From NCBI RefSeq assembly GCF_036373705.1, contig NC_089866.1, forward strand, positions 4,721,001 through 4,785,000: 64,000 nt of DNA, written 5' to 3'. The translations under genes and the position numbers were made by a program. Positions 8,134-18,219 of the stretch are shown in pieces. Below the pieces are notes generated by a model. The model was not told the origin of the DNA. It made no database searches and worked only from the letters and a program-made list of their open reading frames with translations. Positions within the stretch are counted from its first letter, which is position 1. Every line of letters starts with the position of its first letter. The DNA is from Amia ocellicauda. Its lineage: Eukaryota; Chordata; Actinopteri; Amiiformes; Amiidae.

Positions 8134-10251
8134 ATGGCCACATCCAGCCTCCAGCTCTCGGATCAGATACAGGAGGAGTTCCTGCAGTGCAAGATCTGTT
8201 TCGAGGTGTACAGGACCCCCCGCACCCTGTCCTGTCTGCACTCCTTCTGTGAGCCCTGCCTGGAGCAGCTCCTGGAAAAAGGCCAGGGCAGCGTCTGCTG
8301 TCCAGAGTGCCGCACGGTGACTGACCTGCAGGGCTGCGTCCGCAACGCCAAAGCCAGCTTCTTCATCAACAGCCTGCTGGACCTATTCCGCTCCAAGACC
8401 GACACGCAGGCCGTCTGCTCGCTGTGCCCGTCCCTCGGGAAGACTCCGGACCCCGCCTCCAATCGCTGCCTGGACTGCGCCGACTTCCTGTGCGTGCCCT
8501 GTGCCCAGGGCCACCGCTGCTCCAAGCTGACCCTGGGGCACAGTGTGGTGAGCCTGCAGGACTACGCCTCAGGGCGCTACGACAAGGAGGCCAGGGGGAA
8601 GCAGGAGCGCCACTGCCAGAGCCACCAGGACCCCCTGAGGTTCTACTGCAGAACCTGCAGCACCCTCATCTGCAGGGACTGCCGCATGCTGGACCACTTC
8701 TCACACCAGGTCCTGTCCCTGACCCAGGCCGCCGCAGACAGGAGGCCCCAGCTGGAGGGGCTGATCGGCAGCCTGGACGGCAGTGTGAGGAGCCTCTCGC
8801 AGCAAGAGCAGGAGGTGGACAGCGCCCTGCAGGAGCTGAAGGAAAAGAAGAGGTCCATTGAAAGCGCCATTGAGGAAAATGTGTCAAAGTACCTGTCAAT
8901 GATTGAAGAACAACTTGCTGCACTAAGAGATTCCACCTGTGCAGAACTGTCCACTTTTGTTGACCAGCAGGAGCAGAACTATCTGTCCATTAAGGAGGAT
9001 CTCCACAATCACCTAAAGTCAGCTCAGAGCACCGTGGCCTTCTCCAGACAGGTCATGCAGATGGGGTGTGACTGTGAGGTCCTGGATCTGGAGAGCAGCA
9101 TTCAGAGCCACATTGAAAGACTGCAGAAACTCAGCATCCCTGCAGTCAAGGGGAAAACTCCCAATCTTATTATCAATGAAGACATGGAGAGGGAATTTAC
9201 AGTGAATAAATTGTTTAAACTAAGTTATGGTCCATGTGGAAGTGTTCTGCAGAAACAATCCAATGCTGTTGACAAGGCGGACAAAAGTTCTGCTGAGACA
9301 GAGGAGAAGGCATGCGCTGAAATCAACATCAAGTCAGTTAATACAAATTCAAAGACACAGCTTAAACCTGAAGTGAAGGAAGAGCCTACAACATCTACTC
9401 AAACTGTTTTGAGCTCTGTCCTCCCACAAAAAGTACCCCTGACAACAGAGATATCAGAGACTAAAACAAAAACTGCCCGAAAGGCAGTCTTTGTTTGTTC
9501 ATTTGTCACTGGAAGGCAAGATGAATTAATTCCACACATAACGGGCCTCAGTTACTGTAATGGTAACATCATTCTGGCTGATGAAAGCAACTCTATGATA
9601 CGATGCTATGATGCTGAAGGTAAACAAATGAGTGAAATTTGCACCACAAAAAAAATTCGACCTTGCAGTGTCACTGTGTGCGGGGAGTCGGTGTACTTTT
9701 CCTCCAGGGCGAAGCTTTATCGAGTCCTCCCGCATAACAAGTTCAGGTGCAACGAGTTGCGTGGTCAAAACTCTCAGTACCCCATCGCATCCTATAAGGA
9801 CCGATACATCATAGTGAGTGAAGGCTCCTGCTGCAGCCTGTCGCTGTATGATCCCAAAGGCCGACGTCTGAGTACAGTTCAGCCAAAGGACTACCTCGGG
9901 GGGACGTTTCTCTTCGTGACAGTCAACAGCAGGGAGGAATTCATCATCTCCGACTTGGTGAAGAAATGTGTTGTTATTTTCAAGAAGGGCGGCGAGATCG
10001 TCAACGTGTGCAGCTCCACCGATTCCAACTCCTTCAACCCCTTCAGCATCTGTGTGGATAAGCAGGACAATATCTATGCTTTGGAAGGTTCCCGGGTTGT
10101 CCAGCTGTCCCCCAAGGGAGAGTTCCTGCGAGAGTTTTTAAGCTTTACAAAATACAAAACACGGCCCAAGCTTCTCACCGCAGATGACCAAGGCCGTCTC
10201 ATCGTGGTCACTAAGGGAGGAATGGTCTTTATCTACAAATTATCGTACTAA
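8134..10251 (+). CDS. trim56: TRIM56-type E3 ubiquitin ligase, tandem copy B
   Basis: A 705-residue paralogue of copy A with the same layout: RING (C19-C59), B-box 1 (95-136), B-box 2 (161-191), coiled coil (about 195-330), a charged Lys/Glu/Thr-rich linker (about 370-440) and an NHL-type propeller (about 450-705). All RING and B-box zinc ligands are present. The first 237 residues differ from copy A at six positions (A121V, E151K, S173R, P178L, K204R, K219R, written A to B). After about residue 238 the proteins diverge sharply, apart from a patch around residues 294-334. The near-identity also covers the 5' UTR and the splice acceptor, so both genes keep the same exon structure. Expected role: a cytosolic ubiquitin ligase in antiviral signalling. 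The diverged linker and propeller suggest a different partner or target from copy A. Confidence 0.87.
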   Translation: MATSSLQLSDQIQEEFLQCKICFEVYRTPRTLSCLHSFCEPCLEQLLEKGQGSVCCPECRTVTDLQGCVRNAKASFFINSLLDLFRSKTDTQAVCSLCPSLGKTPDPASNRCLDCADFLCVPCAQGHRCSKLTLGHSVVSLQDYASGRYDKEARGKQERHCQSHQDPLRFYCRTCSTLICRDCRMLDHFSHQVLSLTQAAADRRPQLEGLIGSLDGSVRSLSQQEQEVDSALQELKEKKRSIESAIEENVSKYLSMIEEQLAALRDSTCAELSTFVDQQEQNYLSIKEDLHNHLKSAQSTVAFSRQVMQMGCDCEVLDLESSIQSHIERLQKLSIPAVKGKTPNLIINEDMEREFTVNKLFKLSYGPCGSVLQKQSNAVDKADKSSAETEEKACAEINIKSVNTNSKTQLKPEVKEEPTTSTQTVLSSVLPQKVPLTTEISETKTKTARKAVFVCSFVTGRQDELIPHITGLSYCNGNIILADESNSMIRCYDAEGKQMSEICTTKKIRPCSVTVCGESVYFSSRAKLYRVLPHNKFRCNELRGQNSQYPIASYKDRYIIVSEGSCCSLSLYDPKGRRLSTVQPKDYLGGTFLFVTVNSREEFIISDLVKKCVVIFKKGGEIVNVCSSTDSNSFNPFSICVDKQDNIYALEGSRVVQLSPKGEFLREFLSFTKYKTRPKLLTADDQGRLIVVTKGGMVFIYKLSY

Positions 10252-11475
10252 GTCCCTGGCCTGGCAGGGCACACACTGTTATCTGGGTTTGGTCCCAACC
10301 ATGTTATTAACATTCACAGTAATGTTGACCTGGCAAGCTGTCTGCAATTCCACCAGAATTGTGTTGAGGTCCCTCTCCAGTCTTAAATACAGATGTGAGC
10401 AGGGAGTTTATTCCAGGAGACAAAAGACAAGCAATCCAGCTCATTTAATCGATCTTCGAGAGCATCTGACAGAGTGTTGTTCTATCTCCATTTCTCCTAA
10501 TGTGTTGTTTTACTCCCATTTTGTCTTAAAACCCATCCCCTGGGTCATGTCTTAAGTGGATACTTAACCAAGTATGTTGACCTATACTTTCTCTTCTGTC
10601 ATACTGTACATGGTTTTGTTTATTATTTGTATCCTATGGTTTAGAGTACAAAATTAGTCTGTGCTCAGTTTTTCATGATTATTTTTATATCTGTTTATCT
10701 CTATTTATTTGCTGGACTTGTAAGGCATTTTGTAAGGCATTGAAGATGTTTTCTCTGTGTGTCTGTGAAGGAGGTCACTGCCTTTCTGTGTACGACCTCT
10801 TCCGAGTTCAAACTCGATACCCAGAAGAACAGGGTTTGATAAGAACCGGTTTAAGATAGCAGATTTGGGCTAATACATCAAAAGAAGCGCTCGAATGTGC
10901 TCTCACTTATATGGGTCCAGCACCGGAGTTGTTCTTTTCTGTTGTCCTGCCAGCATATAAATGCCTGTACTTCTTACGTCTTTAGGACAGTTTGTGGGAC
11001 GGCTCCATGAATGGTCCTCATTGCGGCTGCTCCGAATGAATTCCTTTTATTAACCCCACATCTCTTTCTCTGGATCATATTATTTTGGACTCTTCAGTCT
11101 AATAACCCATTTCGTTTGGCCGTCAATACTCCCCCACACATTTTAAATCTATTCAACCTTCATAAGCAAGGACATGATTATAGTGTATGTGTTTATACAG
11201 CGTGGAGTAGACTATACATTTGTGATGCATAGAACTCATTTACCCCACAAAAGTGATGTTAAAGAAGTAATGACCTAAAATGTATTAATATTTTGTTTTC
11301 AAATGGTGCAGAGAATAGTCTAACATGAATGGCATGTATATGGTTATTTCATATGAAGGATTAAAATATATAAACACAACTAAAGCTCAATGCAGTTTGT
11401 TTTAAATCTACAGAACCAACCAGCATTAAACACTTTACTACACCCTTTAATAAACACACTTCTTACATTAGTCAG
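10252..11475 (+). other. trim56: 3' UTR of trim56 copy B with candidate polyA signal
   Basis: AT-rich non-coding DNA with AATAAA at 11449-11454. No coding frame of note is present. It ends about 180 bases from the 3' end of the next, convergent gene. A nearer polyA site using a weaker signal is possible. Confidence 0.4.
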
Positions 11476-11656
11476 TAATGCTGCAGTATAATGTTGCTAA
11501 AGATTAACTAATCATTTACTTATTGAATTTAATTAACTAGCTCTCTATATACTCTAACTTTCAAGCAAAGTTGAATGAAATCACGTCGATAGAATTTAAT
11601 GCCAAGCTAAGCCACGTTTTGTTTTGGTAAAAGCGCTCTGGCACTGAGGCCTACAT

Positions 11657-12211
11657 TTATTCAAAGTACACCGCGTACATCATGGCTGTGATGAAAATAG
11701 AGCTGTTCTTAAGGGACAGGGAGACGAAGTTGTCGTTCTCCGTGTCCCACAGTGCCCTGCTGGCAATATTCACGCCCTGGCCTTTTTCTTCTCCCACGAA
11801 GACCGTCACGACGTATCGGTAGCGGTCGAACCCCTGCGCCTCGGTCAACTTCAGGATGTCGTCCGCCAGTTTATCCGCCAAATCCTTGCAGACGCTGTGG
11901 TCATACATAACCCCCGTAAACGTCCCTTTCAACAGCTCTTCGATTTGCTTTTGAAGCAGGTGTGGCATGAATTTGCGCACAGGCCCCATTCTGTAGGTGT
12001 TGGCCACTTTGGCTTGCTCCTGATGTGACTGCGAGGAGGAGCCCTGTTCCGAGTCGTCTACTTCTCCGGGTTCGGCCACGTCAAAGTGGGTCACACGGAG
12101 GCTGCTGTCCTTCAGGCTGTCGGTCAGGAGTTTCTTGGTGTAACTTTTTTCAAACTCGCTGCCTCGACGACCCTGCTGGGGCACGGGCTCAGGCTTCGGC
12201 TTCACGTCCAT
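11657..12211 (-). CDS. Tctex1-type dynein light chain (DYNLT family)
   Basis: A 184-residue protein in one coding exon. An acidic and Ser/Gln-rich N-terminal extension (1-70) is followed by a Tctex1 domain (about 71-184) with ANTYRMGP at its start, FDRYRYVVTVFVGEEKGQGV in the middle, SRALWD, and the terminal AVYFE typical of the family. Such light chains bind dynein intermediate chains and cargo; several members (DYNLT2, DYNLT2B, DYNLT4, DYNLT5) serve ciliary or axonemal dyneins. The start context is good (AAATGG). A possible acceptor at 12233 suggests a 5' UTR intron. Length and the single coding exon resemble DYNLT4 (TCTEX1D4), but the paralogue cannot be fixed by eye, so no symbol is given. 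It is head-to-head with ccdc78 (900 bases between starts) and tail-to-tail with trim56 copy B. An AATAAA overlaps the stop codon. Confidence 0.85.
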   Translation of the reverse strand: MDVKPKPEPVPQQGRRGSEFEKSYTKKLLTDSLKDSSLRVTHFDVAEPGEVDDSEQGSSSQSHQEQAKVANTYRMGPVRKFMPHLLQKQIEELLKGTFTGVMYDHSVCKDLADKLADDILKLTEAQGFDRYRYVVTVFVGEEKGQGVNIASRALWDTENDNFVSLSLKNSSIFITAMMYAVYFE

Positions 12212-12342
12212 TTATGATCTTACAGGGGGTAACTGCAAATAAATCAATCGATCAATAAAAACTACAATCAGAGAACAAACGGCTGCAATACCAACGGCCT
12301 CCGCACAAGGGCGCCGCTGTTAAGTAGGAGCAAACAGCATCG

Positions 12343-12356
12343 CATGCGCATGCGTA
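12343..12356. promoter_or_regulatory. NRF1-like palindromic motif
   Basis: The run CATGCGCATGCGT contains TGCGCATGCG, the near-palindromic NRF1 core with one departure at its last position. It lies about 135 bases upstream of the light-chain start codon, where a TATA-less promoter would be expected. Confidence 0.4.
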
Positions 12357-12377
12357 TCACTCACGTCCACACAGCGG

Positions 12378-12530
12378 GCGCGTTCGTGTCGCGCAGATTT
12401 CCGCAGCTCTGCGCAGATCTGCAGAATCCCACCGATCCCATTGGTGGAGCCGCGCAGACACCAATGCGATCGGTGGGATTCTGCAGGTCTGCGCAGAGCT
12501 GCGGAAATCAGCTGCGCTGCAAGAACGGCA
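12378..12530. repeat. GC-rich foldback element, copy 1
   Basis: Two 51-base arms (12396-12446 and 12459-12509) are reverse complements with two mismatches, around a 12-base centre. Each arm carries TCTGCGCAG and AATCCCACCGAT. Outside the arms the two ends stay loosely similar (GTTCGTGTCGCGCAG against GTTCTTGCAGCGCAG). A related half-element lies at 22789-22862, so this is a dispersed family, probably a non-autonomous foldback DNA transposon. No clear target duplication is visible. Confidence 0.65.
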
Positions 12531-12845
12531 AATGGCAGTGTCAGGTGTTTTCGCCTTTTAAATCTAAACAGTTTTTTTTTGTAGACATTTAAATAGTTTA
12601 AATATTCTTCATTCGTTTATGAAAGCAATATTATAAATGTATAATATTTAAATTCTGTGCCACAGCGCGGTTTCAGGAGAATGCACGATTAGGCACACCT
12701 TGAAAGATGAGCAAAATGTAACTAATATATATTATGAATATTACATTATTAACTGCTGAAAGTGTATGATCCCCCCCAAACACACAAAGTTCTATTAATG
12801 TACTTTTCAAATACTCCAATATTATTTCTGTTATTATTACTACTA

Positions 12846-12915
12846 CATTTTCTTATCCAGGGCGACTTACAATTAATAAATCACATTATTTTATATACAA
12901 TTACCCATACACATC
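12846..12915 (+). repeat. Fragment of a dispersed fish repeat (low certainty)
   Basis: The phrase TTATCCAGGGCGACTTACAA with the following AATTACCCATACA resembles a repeat I remember from many ray-finned fish introns. The element class is not certain and no ends can be drawn. The rest of 12,541-13,110 is AT-rich upstream DNA of ccdc78. Confidence 0.35.
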
Positions 12916-13110
12916 AGGTACACGAATAAGACATGGTGTTAATATTAGCAGTGTTTGCGAGCCTCCGGCAGGGGGGTGAGGCTGCCTTAGAAACCGCTGA
13001 TGTTGGTGGAAACGCAGCTCCTGTCTGGCGCTGCACACACAGCACAGGGCTATTAAACACAACTGAACCCTTACACCCATTCAACATCTGTTCCTCCACA
13101 CAAACAGGCG

Positions 13111-16100
13111 ATGGACGGCAATGTAGGAGGTATAAACGATCTGCAGGAGCAGGTCCACCGGCTGACCAATGAGAATGTAAGTATTCCAGCCTAATTGGGG
13201 AAGAGACCCCCCCAACCCAATCAACGATGGTTGTGTGAACGGTGAACGATTGCATATATGCAACATACATTCAATTATAGCTGTTTTTGTTTGTTTGTGT
13301 TTGATTATTTATGCATTTCCTAGGGAGGCTGTGCATTGTATAATAATAAAAGGAGCACGTTGTGCTGTAGATTGGGTGTAGGTATGGAGTTGTAGGATAC
13401 AGCTCTGGAAAAAATTAAGAGACCACTCCAAGTTCAGAAATCAATGTTAAGTGGTCTTAGTTTTTTCCAGAGCTGTATATATGGTATTCATTTCTGAACA
13501 GCACTCTGGTCTGTACTTTCTCACAGGTGCAGCTCCGGGACAAGAATGAGCGTCTCTACAGTAAACTGGGCGACCTGCAGGGCAAGCTGGGGCGACTGGC
13601 CGGATCGAAGACCGACCTCTCCTCCAAACTGGTCTTCAGCGAGGAAGAGAAGCTAAAGGTGAGAGATTGAGAGTAGAGCGAGACTGAGACCCTGAAAAAT
13701 ACAGTGTTTCTTGTATAAGGAGGAAGGTTGTGCAGGTCTGAATTGCATCTGTTCCTGTATGAATAAATTAATGAATTTAATGATTATCATTTGAAGTTTA
13801 CGGGTTGTATTTATGCTGAGATTGAGATGTTCCTTCACACTTGCCTAAGCAAATGCGGAGAAACAGCCAGGCACCCATCACTTGAGCTGGGACTCTGGGA
13901 GGCATTTTCTATGCACTTTTCCAGAAAAGGGAGGAAAAATACATTCTGCCAAAGATACCACTGTGGAAAAGTTTACTCCCGCAAAGTGAGACGTAATCGA
14001 CAAGCTGATCCTTTCTCCGTGGCTTCTCCCAGATCTCAAAGGATCTCATCGAGGTGCAGATACAGAGCAACAAAATGAGGGAGCAGCATGAAGCCGAGAA
14101 CTTCGAACTGAAGAATAAGGTGAGAGTCTGGAGCCAGCGCTGCAGTGCTCCCCCATCCCCCCATAGACCTTTGCATGTCGTGACAGTCCTTATCATGAGC
14201 GCATAAAAAAACTCAAACAAACAGAGGCCCTGATGGGTTCCCTGTGGGCGAACTGTGGGCGAATCGACGGTCTCTTTCATCTGCTATGGAGCGGGGCTTT
14301 TGCCTCCAGGATGCCGAGAGGGAAAACAAAGATCAGCGAGTTTGTTGCATAAGTTGGGTATTTTACATGCGAGTGTTTCGTGGTTATTGGCACGGTTTGA
14401 GGAAGGACTGTCAGCGCAGGACTGCAGAACCATCTAGTGCAGAAGATGTCCCTGTTCACTAAAGGAAGCCCATGAGCTGCTTCTTGCCGCCCTTGTGTGC
14501 CTGTTCCTCTCGTTGATACGGTCTGTCAACAGCTCTCCTCCTCCTCCTCCTCCTCAGATCTTGTCCCTGGAGAATCAGCTGGTGGAGCTGGAGATGGAGC
14601 GGGACAGGCTGAGCCGGGACAGCCAGGCCGCCGCGGGGCACCTGCAGGTGGCCGAGAGGAACCACAAGGAGCTGGCGGACGAGTACATCACCCTGAAGAG
14701 CAACTACTTGGCCCTGTGCAAGGAGCACGAGCAGGAGGTCAGTCTGGGAATGGACGTGGGAATTGACTAGACCCGAGACACGGAGAAACACAGAGGAAAG
14801 GATTACGGTGCCCAGGGGGACAAAGAAAGAGACACTGGAAGGCAAGGGAATGAATCAAGCAGGAAAATAATAAGTAACTGCGCTGTCCACAGGTTTCTCG
14901 GAACGAGGAGCTGAGCGCCGAGCTGCTGGGCCTGGCCCGCGCACAGGACGCCCTCCTCAAACAGCAGGACAGCCGGGCGCGGGCGCAGACACTGTACGGG
15001 GAGACTGCCCAGGAGCTGGAGAGGGTGCGGGCGCTGGTCAGCCGTCTCTCCCAGCGCAGGTCCCGGGTGAGGTCACTGCTCACACTACATGCTACACACG
15101 GCTGCCTTTCTAGAATCTGCAGAACAGACAGGCCGCCAGGAGTCAGGTGACTGACAGACAGGTCCTCACCCTTTACTGGTGGCCAGTATAACCCCAGGGG
15201 GCAGTTGTCATCATCTGTGTTTAGCCTCCATTAACACACAGCCTGACTGTTCTGAGAAACCCAAAGAAAATTGCACCACACACCCCCAATGAAAATAATA
15301 ATGCACCCCACTAACATACAGGAAGTAGTAAATATTATGAATGAACCCATTACATTATAAACAAAGGGAAATTCACAACACGAAGACTGGAAGAATAAAA
15401 TATAAAGAAAAGAATACAAGTACAATATCCTGTTACATCACAATATCAGAATGGGCTGAAGTTTGGAATGCAGGTCAAGGCCAAACACTAGTGTACATGT
15501 GTGTCTGTAAACGTGTAAAAGTAAACGTGTGGGTCTGTCATTGCAGCAGCTGATCTTGAAAGTGTTTGTGTTGTATCTTTCTTCACAGCCAAAGGAGCTG
15601 GCAGCGTCAGAACAGGATCGCAGAGCCCTGGAGAGAAGCGTGAGTCTACCGGTTATCTCCTTCTGGTGTGGTCAGCGAGTGGTCACCGAATGGTCAGTGG
15701 CTACCATGAGCCCGACATGACGCTGCGCTCGTGGTAGCCACTGAACAATTACTGACCGTTCACTGACCACCACAGACAAACTCAACTGCACTGGACTAAA
15801 ATCGCTCCGCTGCTTCAGACACATACCTCGCCATGCCTCTTGTTTTTCCACAGCTACTGGGGAACCAGGACCAGATCAAGGAAGAGCTGGAGAGAATGAA
15901 GAGGAGCTATGAGGAGCAGCAGCACAACCTGGAGGAGAAAGTGTGAGCAACTAAAAATAATGAAGAATAAATCACAAAGGGCAGAATGTTTTTGCGATTG
16001 ATTGTGCACCTGATCTATTCATGTCATGTAATTGATGTGAATCACACGTGGCACGCTGTGTCCTTTTCAGCGTGGCCATGGGCAAGGAGCAGCAGGCGAA

Positions 16101-18219
16101 CAAGAGGGCCATCCGCAACACGCAGCACAAACTGGCCGAGCAGTCTGCGGTGAGGACAGTGAATTGGCAGTCTTGGTCTGCCTGCAAACCCATGGGTTAA
16201 ATTACTTTTCTGTCAAGTGTGGTACAATTGCTGGAGCTCTATTAACCTAAATACCTGTCGCCTGTGAAGTTTACGGACTGAGCCATGTGCTCTCTGTGTC
16301 CCAGGCTCTGTTGAGCTCCCAAAGCCAGCTGAAAGAGGTGGAGGCGGAGAACTCCAGGCTGCAGCTCCAGCTGAAGGAGCTCAATGAGGAATATCGTGCC
16401 CGGCTGGTTCGCTACCTTCAAGACCTGGCCGTGAGTATCGGAGCCTCCGCTAAGAGCTCCGGTATCGAAAGAGGGCTCTTCCTAGTTAGACTTCTTGGTC
16501 ACTTCTTGAGATGTTGTTCGTGTTCTCCTGCAGGAGTACGTGGACGCGTCTGCGGGGGGCCAGGGGGCCAAGAGACCCCCAGAGAAGTCCAAGATGAAGA
16601 CCTTCGTGGACAACATGTTGCAGGACGTCAGGGCCTCCTACAGGTCTAGGGAGGAGCAACTGGCCGGGGCCGCCCGCGGGTACAAGAAGAGACTGCAGCG
16701 GCTTGTGAGGACACACGAAACCCTGCTCATCGCCTACAGGTAGGTCCTCAGCCCACGGCCTCTCTATACCACACGGATGAAGGTCTTGAGACGGCCCTGT
16801 TCTTACAGCTGCACTCCATCACAGAATGCAACGGGAGCAGATCCTGGCCCTGGGCGAGCACAGCCTGGACCCCGGGCCCCCCGAGTCCCACTTTGGCCTC
16901 CCTGAGGGTGAGCTGCAGAGTGAGCAAAGCCGGGAGCTCGGCCGCCTGCGAGAGGACAAGGCCAGGCTGGAGAGCCGGCTGAGAGACGCTCAGGAGCAGG
17001 TAAAGACCTCAGCTCTTTGCTAAAACTGCTCAACCACGCTGTCCTTCACAGCACAACAACACAAAGCTTCACATTGTTTGTCCTGTTTTGGTCCATGCAC
17101 AAGCGTCGCCATTCAAATGCAATTAATTAATTTAGAGTAAGGGCCATCTTGAACTTGCAATGTTCTTCTGCGTGACTCTTTTTCAGAAGAGTGTCCTTGA
17201 AATCCAGCCTCAAAGCGTCTCTTTCCAGGAGTGAGTAGACCGATCTATTTATCTTTCACTTAGTTTTTAATAGTATTTAACTAAATATAGATTCATTAAT
17301 GGAGATAAACAACAACAACAACAACAACCATGGTCATGGCTCGGTTCCTACTGAATATTGACACGTGGCTCTGACTGCTCTCTCTCTCAGGTCAGGAACA
17401 GCTGGGAAGGTCACAGAAGACACCTGGAGTGACATCAGAAAGCAGCTGAGGGAGTTCACACATTCAACCCAGGTAAATAAAGATATCTAAATGGTCACCA
17501 GCAAAGGCAGACACCTTGGAAGCTCCTGGGATGAATAGCCTATAACCGACTGAATCCAGACTGACGTGCAGTAACAGGCGTTATATCTTCTCCCTGCTGC
17601 CAGGAGGAGCACGAGAGGGAGCGAGCCCAGCTCCTCACCCGGGCTGCGGTGGCCGAGGAGCAGGTGTCCGAGCTTCAGGAGTATGTGGACAAACACCTGG
17701 CCAGGTAACTAAACACGCACATGCACAGGGCCGCAGATATCACAATTTTATACAAATGTATACAAGTTTATGAACACCACAGAGTCCAGTCGGAAACCTG
17801 TATCTGCGTCTCACTGTCCATGTGGTTTGAGATCAAATTTGTGTCTGTGCAGACACATGATTTCAAGCCAGATGTTTGAAATATAACTGCTCCTGTCATT
17901 ATTACACTGATCCAAAGGTTTCTGAGCATCTGTATTCATGACCACTGAACCCCACATAGATTATTTCTGTACCCAGACCACAACGGATCCCAGACTCTAG
18001 GACGTTTATCCCTCCTTCCCTCCCTCCGAACCCATAACCCCTAATCATACCCTTGGTATGTGCACTGTGGACTTACCCCTCTCCTCTCTCAGGTACAAGC
18101 AGGAGATCATGCGGCTGCGGGAGCTGATGGGCACCGATACAGGGCGTGCCCACAGCGCGGACGCCCCCGAGCCACGATTCCAGCGCCGCGGCAAAAGGAA
18201 CCCCAGCTCCGACCTCTGA
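13111..18219 (+). CDS. ccdc78: CCDC78, complete, 15 coding exons
   Basis: Coiled-coil protein 78, a deuterosome component needed for centriole amplification in multiciliated cells. Coding exons: 13111-13176, 13527-13658, 14033-14119, 14558-14737, 14893-15066, 15589-15639, 15854-15942, 16071-16149, 16305-16430, 16534-16739, 16825-16999, 17187-17230, 17391-17472, 17604-17704, 18093-18219. All junctions are GT-AG, the phases agree, and the sum is 1,719 bases (572 residues; human about 438). Nearly the whole protein is heptad-rich coiled coil. Diagnostic segments are QISKELV-like ISKDLIEVQI (exon 3), EAENSRLQLQLKEL (exon 9), SREEQLAGAARGYKKRL (exon 10), and ERERAQLL with SELQEYVDKHLARYKQEI (exons 14-15), which match human CCDC78 as I recall it. 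The ATG in exon 1 (MDGNVGG) is the first in frame. AATAAA at 18753-18758 is a candidate polyA signal. An upstream coding exon cannot be excluded. Confidence 0.9.
13400..13475. mobile_element. Short palindromic MITE (Tc1/mariner-type) in ccdc78 intron 1
   Basis: A 76-base hairpin starts CAGCTCTGGAAAAAA and ends TTTTTTCCAGAGCTG, flanked on both sides by TA. Inner stretches AAGAGACCACT and AGTGGTCTTAG also pair. TA flanks and near-complete self-complementarity fit a miniature Tc1/mariner derivative. Confidence 0.75.
15191..15204 (+). promoter_or_regulatory. Weak CTCF-like motif in ccdc78 intron 5
   Basis: ACCCCAGGGGGCAG shares the CAGGGGGCAG core of a CTCF site but lacks the CCAC start. It is a low-confidence match made by eye. 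Confidence 0.2.
15663..15775. repeat. Imperfect hairpin in ccdc78 intron 6
   Basis: TGGTCAGTGGCTACCATGAGC at 15691-15711 faces GCTCGTGGTAGCCACTGA at 15727-15744, and the outer parts (TGGTGTGGTCAG against CTGACCACCA) also pair. It lies just after the donor of exon 6. It may be a decayed foldback element. Confidence 0.55.
17308..17328 (+). repeat. (AAC)7 microsatellite
   Basis: A short trinucleotide run in ccdc78 intron 12. Confidence 0.85.
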
